A DNA stretch of 64,000 nucleotides from JACCXG01 sp963834305 (GTDB lineage Bacteria > Acidobacteriota > Vicinamibacteria > Vicinamibacterales > 2-12-FULL-66-21). Under the pieces are notes generated by a model. That model ran no database searches, had not been told where the DNA came from, and saw nothing but the letters and a program-made list of their open reading frames with translations. Each line of letters begins with the position of its first letter. The stretch's first letter is position 1. Location: contig CAWIAX010000002.1 of NCBI GenBank assembly GCA_963834305.1, positions 1,426,001 through 1,490,000 on the forward strand, given 5' to 3'. Shown in pieces: positions 56,698 to 64,000 of this stretch. A program made the position numbers and the translations under genes.

Positions 56698-57884
56698 TAA
56701 GGCCTCGCTCAGCTCCTGCTCGATAGCCAGCTCGAAGGCTGCCGGCGGCAGCCCCCCGGCGATGCGGCGGCCGTTGATGAAGAACGTCGGGGTGGACTTG
56801 ACCTCGAGCAGCGCGCCCAGGCCGGCATCGGTTTTCACCTCCGACAGCGCCCGGGCGTATTGCGCCTCGTAGTCCGGCACCGACGCCACCGACGCCGCCG
56901 CCTTGCGGATGGAGTCGGCGGTCAGCGTGGACTGGTTGGCGAAGATCCATTCCTCGAGCTTATCGGCCGTACCCTGGCTGCGCGCCATGACCACGGCCGA
57001 CGCCGCTTCGCAGGCCGCCGTGTGGCTGCCGCCCGGCGTCGCGGCGTTGCACTCCCCTTCCAGCGGGAAGTGTTTGAGCACGAACTTGACCTGGCCGGTG
57101 GCGGTGTACTTCTGCAGGATGCTCTTGTAGGCCAGGTAGGTTTCGCGGCACGGCGGGCACTGGTAGTCGTTGAACTTGACGATCAGGACCTTGGCGCCTC
57201 CGGCATCGACCGGCACGTCGACCTTGGGCTGGATCTCGTACCACTTCAGGAATTCGAACTTCTGCCCGTCGGTGAGCGGGGGTACTGCGGCTCGGCGACC
57301 GCCGCCGAGGCGTGCGCCTCGGGCGGGAACACGTTGACCAGCCAGACGAATCCCACGCCGGCGGCCAGCGCCAGTGCCAGCGCGGCCGGGCTCTTCAACA
57401 GCGCCAGCAGGTCGCGCGAGGCGCGGCCGGGCAGCGTGGTCATGGGGAACGAGGTGCCGGCACCCGACACCACGAAGATGCCGATGACCGACACGTAGGT
57501 GACCGCGCAGAGCAGGCAGAGCGCGTTGAGCTTGAAGAACGAGGCCCACGCCAGATAGAGCACGAAGGCGAGGCCGACCGTCGAGAACGCGAAGATGTAG
57601 GCGGGCACGTTCTCGCGCGCCTGCACGGTGCGCCTGGCGCCCAGGCCGGCCATGAGCAGCACGATCGTGAAGAACAGCACGCCGGCGAGCGCCACCGGAA
57701 TGCCCCAGAAGCTGCCGTACTGGCTCAGGTAGGCCTGGGTACAGCTGACGGTGTCGTTGACGTCGCAGAAGCTCGTGAAGCCGGGGCGGGTCAGCAGCGA
57801 GTAGTGCACGTAGCTCGACCAGGCGGACGCGCCAAGGCCAAGCGCGGCAAACGCCAGCAGCATATTGCGCGTTCTCGGGGTCAT
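56697..57884 (-). CDS. VKOR-DsbA fusion: disulfide-generating enzyme of the pilus locus, two frameshifts
   Basis: The N-terminal VKOR domain has four or five membrane helices with its shuttle pair C40/C48 (FCDVNDTVSC) and the quinone-proximal CLLC (C123, C126). The periplasmic C-terminal half is a DsbA-like thioredoxin domain with CPPC (DYQCPPCRETY) and cis-Pro segment STPTFFINGRR. It would oxidise cysteines and pass electrons to quinone in one polypeptide. A missing C in the C-run near 57281 breaks the frame between the domains; a second shift near 56703 hides the stop, placed at TAG 56697-56699. Without that correction the frame reads on into repeat DNA. Confidence 0.85.
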
Positions 57885-57895
57885 AACCTGCGATT

Positions 57896-58423
57896 CTACC
57901 TGATTTCCGAGCCATGCCCCGGCGGGCCGGTCTCCGGCATGTCTTCCGCGAACGTCTCGCCGTCCTGGTAGATGACCCGGTCCACGTTGGTCCCGAAGAA
58001 CCGGCCGGGACTGTCGGCCTGGAGGGGATCGGCGGTGAGGCGGTAGCGCTCGAGCGGCACCTGCCCGGTGCAGGTGGTCTCCCCCTCGGTCGCCTCGGTG
58101 CCGGTCATCGTGAAGAGATAGCCGCTCTTGACCAGCGGGTCGGCGGTGGCGAGGTCGGGGCTGATGAAACCGGTGTCCTCGCCGGGCGCGGGCGTGCCGA
58201 GGGCCACCAGGGACGGCGCGTATCGCTGCCCGCCGCAGCTCTGCATGTAGGCGAACTGGGCCTGGTTGATGGCGTTGAGCGCCGCGATCGCGGCCGCCTC
58301 GCGGCTGCGAAGCCGGGCGGCGCGATAGCCGACCATGGCCGCCGTGGCCAGCAGCGCCACGATCGACACGACCACGAGCAGTTCGATGAGGGTGAAGCCG
58401 GACTGGCGGCGGCGGCGATTCAC
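57896..58423 (-). CDS. Type IV pilin-like protein (third pilin)
   Basis: 175 residues. GTG start; leader VNRRRRQSG then FTLIELLVVVSIVALLATAAMVGYRAARLRSREAAAIAALNAINQAQFAYMQSCGGQRYAPSL, the classical type IVa N-terminal helix. The head has exactly two cysteines (MQSCGG, TTCTGQ) and the GFISPDLATADPLVKSGYLFTMT segment shared with the two other pilins here. It lies between the second pilin and VKOR-DsbA (11 bases). Confidence 0.88.
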   Translation of the reverse strand: MNRRRRQSGFTLIELLVVVSIVALLATAAMVGYRAARLRSREAAAIAALNAINQAQFAYMQSCGGQRYAPSLVALGTPAPGEDTGFISPDLATADPLVKSGYLFTMTGTEATEGETTCTGQVPLERYRLTADPLQADSPGRFFGTNVDRVIYQDGETFAEDMPETGPPGHGSEIR

Positions 58424-58484
58424 GGCTCTCAGAGTAGCGTATGACAGCCTGCGGGATCCGCCGTGCCGGGCACTGTCCGCCGGA

Positions 58485-59042
58485 TTACTGGATGACCAGG
58501 CCGCCGCCGTTCGGCGCCATCGCTGCCTCGGTCGGCGCCACGCCGGTCGGATCGAAGTAGATGCTGCCGCCGCTGTTCGACGCAAAGGCGCGGCGGCCGC
58601 TGCGCGCGAACGCCACCGGCACCGCCGTGCTGTAGAAACCCGTCTGGGTCGGCGTGCCGTTGCAGTCCGCGCGCCCGACCTGCGAGTTCGACGCCGGCTG
58701 CATCGCCACCCGGTAGCCGGACTTGATCGAGGGGTCGAACATCAGGTCCGGCGAGATGTAGCCGGTGGCGCTGCCCGGGCACTGCGCCCCAAGCGTGGAC
58801 AGCGACGGGGCGTAGTTGCCGCCCGCCCCGGCGCTCGCGGAATAGCTGGTCTGGCCGCTGTGGATGGCGCGGATCGCGCCGGTGGCGGCCGCTTCGTTGG
58901 CCGTGATGCGCCCGCGCAGCAGCGCCGGCACCGCAATCGCGCTCAGCACCCCGATGACCGCGACGACAATGATCAGCTCGATGAGCGTGAAGCCCACCGC
59001 TCCCCGCCCGTCAGTCGTCGTGTGTGTTGGTGTTGCGGCCAT
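58485..59042 (-). CDS. Type IV pilin-like protein (second pilin)
   Basis: 185 residues. A long 17-residue leader ends in AVG before FTLIELIIVVAVIGVLSAIAVPALLRGRITANEAAATGAIRAI. The head is homologous to pilA (YAPSLSTLG, GYISPDLMFDPSIKSGYRVAM, the ending APTEAAMAPNGGGLVIQ) with two cysteines. It is preceded by the heptamer repeat array 59081-59140 and the pilA terminator, so it is probably expressed at a lower level than pilA. Confidence 0.88.
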   Translation of the reverse strand: MAATPTHTTTDGRGAVGFTLIELIIVVAVIGVLSAIAVPALLRGRITANEAAATGAIRAIHSGQTSYSASAGAGGNYAPSLSTLGAQCPGSATGYISPDLMFDPSIKSGYRVAMQPASNSQVGRADCNGTPTQTGFYSTAVPVAFARSGRRAFASNSGGSIYFDPTGVAPTEAAMAPNGGGLVIQ

Positions 59043-59080
59043 CGTAATTCAGTCCTGTCGGCTCCGCTGTGACCCGCCCG

Positions 59081-59140
59081 TTTGCCGTTTGCCCTTTGCC
59101 CTTCGCCCTTCGCCCTTCGCCCTTCGCCCTTCGCCCTTTG
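59081..59140. repeat. Tandem heptamer array (TTYGCCC)n in the leader of the second pilin
   Basis: Eight complete seven-base units (one TTTGCCG, two TTTGCCC, five TTCGCCC) plus a partial copy, without interruption. It lies between the pilA terminator and the second pilin gene. The unit is not a multiple of three and the array is non-coding. Confidence 0.85.
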
Positions 59141-59150
59141 TACAGTCAAA

Positions 59151-59178
59151 GAGGGATGCGGCCATACGCGCATCCCTC
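59151..59178 (-). terminator. pilA terminator
   Basis: Perfect 10-bp stem (GAGGGATGCG/CGCATCCCTC) with an 8-base loop, 27 bases after the pilA stop; followed on the minus strand by TTTGACTG. It would separate abundant pilA mRNA from the downstream pilin genes. Confidence 0.7.
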
Positions 59179-59204
59179 CCTGACCGTGTCGAACCTCTCC
59201 GCGC

Positions 59205-59729
59205 TTACTGGAGAATCGTGCCCGGGCCGCCCGGCGCCATGTCAGCCGCCGTCGGCGCCGCGTTGGTGTTGTTGAAGTAGATCGTGCCGGCCGCCGTGGA
59301 CCCGAACGACCGCGCACCCGTGGTGCCGAAGTTCAGGGGGGTCGCACCCGCCACGAAGTCGGTGTTCACCGGCTGCGCGTTGCAGTCGGCCACGCCGGCG
59401 ATCGCCGCGCCGCCAGCCGCCAGCGCCACGCTGTAGCCGCTCTTCGACGAGGGGTCGGTGGACAGGTCGGGCGAGATGAAGCCCTGGCCGCCCAAGCAGC
59501 CCGCCGACAGAATCGCGAGCGAGGTCGCGTAGCCGCCCTGGCCGGCCGCCGACGAGTAGCTGGCCTGCGCCGAGCTGATCGCGCGCATCGAGCCGATGGC
59601 CGAGGACTCGTTACCCGACATGCGGGCACGCAGCAGGCCGGGGACCGCGATGGCGGCGATGATGCCGATGATCGCGACGACGATCAGCAGCTCGATGAGC
59701 GTGAAACCCTTCTGGTTACGAACTTTCAT
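59205..59729 (-). CDS. pilA: Major type IV pilin PilA
   Basis: 174 residues. Short leader MKVRNQKG then FTLIELLIVVAIIGIIAAIAVPGLLRARMSGNESSAIGSMRAISSAQASYSSAAGQ, the type IVa N-methyl-Phe pilin signature. The head carries two cysteines (AGCLGG, ADCNAQ) and the GFISPDLSTDPSSKSGYSVAL block. Major status is inferred from the short leader, strong GAGGAG ribosome site, sigma-54 promoter and private terminator, and from its position next to pilR. The polymer drives twitching motility, attachment and DNA uptake. Confidence 0.93.
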   Translation of the reverse strand: MKVRNQKGFTLIELLIVVAIIGIIAAIAVPGLLRARMSGNESSAIGSMRAISSAQASYSSAAGQGGYATSLAILSAGCLGGQGFISPDLSTDPSSKSGYSVALAAGGAAIAGVADCNAQPVNTDFVAGATPLNFGTTGARSFGSTAAGTIYFNNTNAAPTAADMAPGGPGTILQ

Positions 59730-59824
59730 GACTGTGTGCTCCTCAAAGAAAACTTGTTGGGCCGTTGGACTGTTTTAAGGTCGGTCTCTACTGGTGCAGC
59801 CCAGCGGCCGACGAGCTCTCTTAG

Positions 59825-59840
59825 AGCAACGGCGGTGCCA
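59825..59840 (-). promoter_or_regulatory. Perfect sigma-54 promoter of pilA
   Basis: On the minus strand TGGCAC-CGCCG-TTGCT matches the -24/-12 consensus exactly. Initiation near 59814 gives a leader of about 84 bases. The gene-free stretch 59730-60169 (440 bases) holds this promoter, the putative activator site 59949-59963, a CTGGGGA repeat and the pilR terminator; nothing else is seen in it. Confidence 0.85.
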
Positions 59841-59948
59841 CCGCTCGCGCCGCTCCTCGTCGTGCCGACAAGTCCTTATTATTCAGTTATTTGCGTGATT
59901 TGTGTGGCACGGCTCTTCCCTCGTCCCACCTGCCAATTTTCGGCCAGG

Positions 59949-59963
59949 TGACAATTTCTGTCA
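59949..59963 (-). promoter_or_regulatory. Putative PilR enhancer site, TGACA-N5-TGTCA
   Basis: A palindrome with perfect 5-base arms lies about 110 bases upstream of the -24 box of pilA, the distance usual for sigma-54 enhancers. TGTC half-sites are known in PilR targets; binding here is inferred. Confidence 0.4.
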
Positions 59964-60034
59964 AGCACGGCTGCCGGATTTTGTCCGCCCGGCCCGTCGT
60001 GTAGTTCTGACGCCCGAGGGGGGCGGAGAGTCGG

Positions 60035-60076
60035 ACTGGAGAACTGGAGAACTGGGGAACTGGGGAGCTGGGGAGC
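60035..60076. repeat. CTGGAGA/CTGGGGA tandem units between pilR and pilA
   Basis: Five to six seven-base units, ACTGGAGA changing to ACTGGGGA and GCTGGGGA. Related units recur in the pilR terminator at 60136-60169. Confidence 0.6.
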
Positions 60077-60135
60077 CGGTCGCTTGTGCAGGCAACGCGG
60101 GTTGCGGCGGTGACGCCGGAGGTGACACGTGCGTC

Positions 60136-60169
60136 CCAGGGGAGCTGGGGACTGGACCAGTTCCCCTGG
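60136..60169 (-). terminator. Hairpin at the end of pilR
   Basis: Stem CCAGGGGA/TCCCCTGG (8 bp) around an 18-base loop, immediately adjacent to the pilR stop. No clear T-tract. Confidence 0.45.
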
Positions 60170-61616
<1,447 letters not shown>

Positions 61617-61697
61617 GGACTCCGCCGCCTGCTGCTGTTGTCATGCCGCCCCGCCACTGTCGCATCTGCCGCCGCACCGGCCCGCGCGCCCCGCCGC

Positions 61698-63398
61698 TCA
61701 ACGGCGCCCCTCGTGCCGCGCCACCGCGGCGCCGCCGCCCTGCGCGGCCGCGGCGGCCTCCACCGGGAAGCGCACCTGCACGGTCGTGCCCCGGCCGCGG
61801 GCCGAGGTCACCCGCACCTCCCCGCCGTAGTCGCTGACGATCCGCTGCACGATCGACAGGCCGAGCCCGGTGCCGCGCGAGAACCCGCCGCGGAACGGCT
61901 GGAAGATGCCGTCGATCTCTTCCGGCGCAATGCCGACGCCCTCGTCCGACACGTCGATCGCCACCTGCCCCGCCGCGCCGGCCGGCGGCGTGACCGCCAG
62001 CGTGAGCTGGCCGCCGTCGGGCATCGCCCGCAGCCCGTTGGTCGCCAGGTTCCACACGATCTGCCGGATCTGCCCCTCGTCGGCCTGGAACCACACCGGC
62101 TCGGACGGGACGTCCACCGCGATGCGATGGCTCTCGCCGCGCTCGGCGCTGTTCTGCAGCAGCGTCGCCGTGTCGGTGACGATCTGCCGCACGTCCATGT
62201 GCTTCATCGACTGGCGCTGCGGCCGCGCGTACGACAGGAAGCTCCGGATCGTGTCGTTCAGGCGCTCCGACTCCCTGATCACGATGTCCATCAGCTGCCC
62301 CTGCTCGTCGGTCAGCGGCAGCTCCTGCCGGAGGATCTGGATCGAGCCCGACATCGACGCCAGCGGGTTGCGGATCTCGTGGGCGATGCCGGCCGCCATC
62401 TCCCCCACCGCCGCGAGCCGCTGCTGGACGCGGGCCTCGCGCTCGGTCTTGCGCGCCTCGGTCACGTCCTGGAACGTCAGGATGAAGCCGGTCTCGCCGC
62501 GCGGCGTCATCAGCGGCGCGGCGCTCAGGCCCATCTCGATCGCCTGGCCGTCGCGGCGGGTATAGCTGAACTCGACCCGCGTCTGGCGCGGCCGCGTCTC
62601 GGCGCGGCCCGAACAGCCCGTCGAGCGCCGGCGGCAGCTGGAGCACGTCGGCGGCCTCGCGGCCGATGGCATCGCCCGCCGTCCGGCCGGTGATCGCCTC
62701 GCCGGCGCGGTTGAACGTCATCACCATGCCCCACCGGTCGGTGGTGGCGAGGCCGCTCGTCAGGCTGTCCACCACGTGCCGGCTGAACGCCTGCATGTCG
62801 GCGAGCTCGCTCGAGGCGCGCTGCAGCTGCGCATCGGCCCGGCGCAGCCCCTCGGCCAGGTAGCCGGTCAGCGCCGCCACCGCGAAGAAGCCGAACACGT
62901 TCAGGCCGCCGCGGTAGAGCGCGTCGCGGAACGCCGGCAGCGTGCCCGCCTCGTACGGCGCCGGCGTCCCGAGATACTGCGCGACGACGATCCCGGCGTA
63001 GAGGCACGAGCTCGCGGTGCCGACGGTCATGCCGCCGCGCCACGACCGGATGGCGCTGCCGGCGATGATCGGCAGGGCGTAGAGCGACGAGAAGTAGCTG
63101 TTGATCCCCCCGGTCACGTGGACGATGGCGAGACGATCACCGCATCGACGAGCAGCTGCAGGTCGATCAGCCAGCGGTGCGTTTCCGCCGAGCGCAGGGT
63201 CAGCGTGTAGACGACGGTCAGCGCGAACGTCAGGCCGAGCAGCGCCGAGAACTCCGCCAGCGGCAGGGCGCCCGGCGACGTCACCTGGATCAGCACCGCC
63301 GATCCGAGCAGCACGCTGATCACCGCCGCCCGGGCGGTGATCAGCGACAGCAGCTTTCGGCGAATCGTGGTGGACATCGCTGGCGCCCCGATCGGCAT
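61698..63398 (-). CDS. pilS: PilS, membrane sensor kinase for pilin expression, two frameshifts
   Basis: About 566 residues. N-terminal region with about six membrane helices (SLITARAAVISVLLGSAVLI, FSALLGLTFALTVVYTLTL, YFSSLYALPIIAGSAI, FGFFAVAALTGYLAEGL), a PAS domain (DSLTSGLATTDRWGMVMTFNRAGEAITGR), HisKA (EMAAGIAHEIRNPLASM) and HATPase (NLATNGLRAMPDG, DEGVGIAPEEIDGIF, GTGLGLSIVQ). Shifts occur near 63132 and 62613. ATG 63398 overlaps the pilC stop; ATG 63377 is an alternative. It presumably senses pilin level in the membrane and phosphorylates PilR. Confidence 0.92.
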
Positions 63399-64000
63399 CA
63401 ACCCGTGAGCTTGGAGATGAGGTCGAAGATCGGCATGTACATCGCCACGACGATGCCGCCGACGACGACGCCGAGGAACGCGATCATCACCGGCTCCATC
63501 AGGGTCAGCAGGCCGGCGACCGCCGTGTCGACTTCTTCCTCGTAGAAGTCGGCGATCTTCGACAGCATCGCGTCGAGCGCGCCGGTGGTCTCGCCGACGT
63601 TGATCATCTGCACCACCATCGACGGGAAGACGTTGGTCTCGCGCAGCGGCCCGGAGATCGTCTCGCCGCGCTCGATGCCGCTCCGCGTCGTCTGGATGGC
63701 GTCCTCGATGATGGCGTTGCCGGCGGTGCGCGCCGTGATGTCGAGGCCGTCGAGGATGGGCACGCCCGAGGCGAGCAGGGTCGACAGCGTGCGGCAGAAC
63801 CGCGCCACCGCCACCTTCTTGAGGATGCCGCCGAGGATGGGCATCTTCAGCATGATCCGGTCGACGACGCGGCGGCCGTTTTCGGTCGCGTAGTACGACT
63901 TCATCGCGTAGCCGATCAGGCCGAGGCCGACGATCAGCATCCAGCCGTAGGCGACGATGCCGTTGCTCGCGGCGATGACCACGCGGGTCGGCAGCGGCAG
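63398..64000 (-). CDS. pilC: PilC inner-membrane platform protein, 5' part outside window
   Basis: 201 C-terminal residues of a PilC/GspF protein; the frame is open to the window edge. Features: a membrane helix (IVAYGWMLIVGLGLIGYAMKSYYA), KMPILGGILKKVAVARFCRTLSTLLASGVPILDGLDI, MVVQMINVGETTGALDAMLSKIADFYEEEVD and the final helix LMEPVMIAFLGVVVGGIVVAMYMPIFDLISKL, which is nearly identical in pattern to PilC of other type IVa systems. Presumably pilB and pilT precede it outside the window. Confidence 0.93.
   Translation of the reverse strand: MPLPTRVVIAASNGIVAYGWMLIVGLGLIGYAMKSYYATENGRRVVDRIMLKMPILGGILKKVAVARFCRTLSTLLASGVPILDGLDITARTAGNAIIEDAIQTTRSGIERGETISGPLRETNVFPSMVVQMINVGETTGALDAMLSKIADFYEEEVDTAVAGLLTLMEPVMIAFLGVVVGGIVVAMYMPIFDLISKLTG

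Noticed and set aside
56636..56700. Ending the VKOR-DsbA gene at TGA 56636 so that it overlaps the ATPase start by ATGA
   Set aside because: That frame needs a different correction and would translate the intergenic GCCCTTC repeat; the TAG at 56697 fits the removal of one extra base. The choice remains uncertain.
59905..59920. TGGCAC on the plus strand followed by GGCTC-TTCCC, resembling a sigma-54 promoter
   Set aside because: The -12 GC is missing and it points away from pilA towards the 3' end of pilR.

Overview
The window is 64 kb of very GC-rich bacterial chromosome, densely packed, with operonic genes that often overlap by the 4-base ATGA/GTGA pattern. It most likely comes from an acidobacterium. 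The clearest pointer is a secreted protein with the VWFA-related domain typical of Acidobacteria (5249-7300, minus). A type IV pilus locus ordered like that of Myxococcus, a eukaryote-like ProS and a short DUF3417-type glucan phosphorylase fit with this, but class and species cannot be fixed from sequence alone. No rRNA, tRNA, CRISPR array, integrase or insertion sequence was seen. At least sixteen genes that should be intact carry single-base frameshifts (about 33 in total, nearly all resolved by removing one extra base). I treat these as consensus errors and give each such gene its full restored span.

Layout. 1-13.8 kb (mostly plus) holds metabolic and envelope genes: a partial Ntn-hydrolase asparaginase, a threonine-dehydratase-like PLP enzyme, glucan phosphorylase, a VWFA/membrane protein pair on the minus strand, an M24 aminopeptidase, a DegP protease, a CYTH protein, a nucleotidyltransferase/sugar kinase pair resembling MurU/AmgK of peptidoglycan recycling, and a TIM-barrel isomerase. 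13.8-27.3 kb (plus) is an information-processing block: asnS, rimO, then rimP-nusA-infB-rbfA-nrnA-truB-rpsO-pnp, followed by a small cupredoxin. rimP has a terminator-type attenuator in its leader, and the rpsO leader has a loop complementary to its own ribosome binding site. 27.4-41.1 kb is mixed: an M48 protease, smc and a CtpA-type protease on minus, tatA-tatC on plus, a HEAT-repeat protein, proS and nadB on minus, aroB on plus.

41.1-64 kb, entirely on the minus strand, is one long type IV pilus region. In transcription order it reads pilC (partial), pilS, pilR, major pilin pilA, two further pilins, a VKOR-DsbA disulfide enzyme, an ABC ATPase and permease (PilH/PilI-like), a TPR protein, prepilin peptidase pilD, a first minor-pilin set (FimT, PilV, PilW, a giant 935-residue PilX-like protein), a PAS histidine kinase, a second minor-pilin set (PilV, PilW, PilX), a zinc-ribbon TPR protein, a secreted coiled-coil protein and a second NtrC-type regulator. 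pilA has a perfect sigma-54 promoter, a TGACA/TGTCA palindrome about 110 bases upstream of it, and a strong terminator. Both NtrC-family regulators keep the GAFTGA loop needed to activate sigma-54.

Non-coding DNA is unusually structured. Three families of short G/C-rich unit repeats (TTYGCCC, CCCAACKC inverted, CTGGGGA), one 32-base tandem duplication and several clear hairpins sit between genes. Three genes have a promoter whose -10 box lies only 6-8 bases before the start codon, implying leaderless mRNAs.
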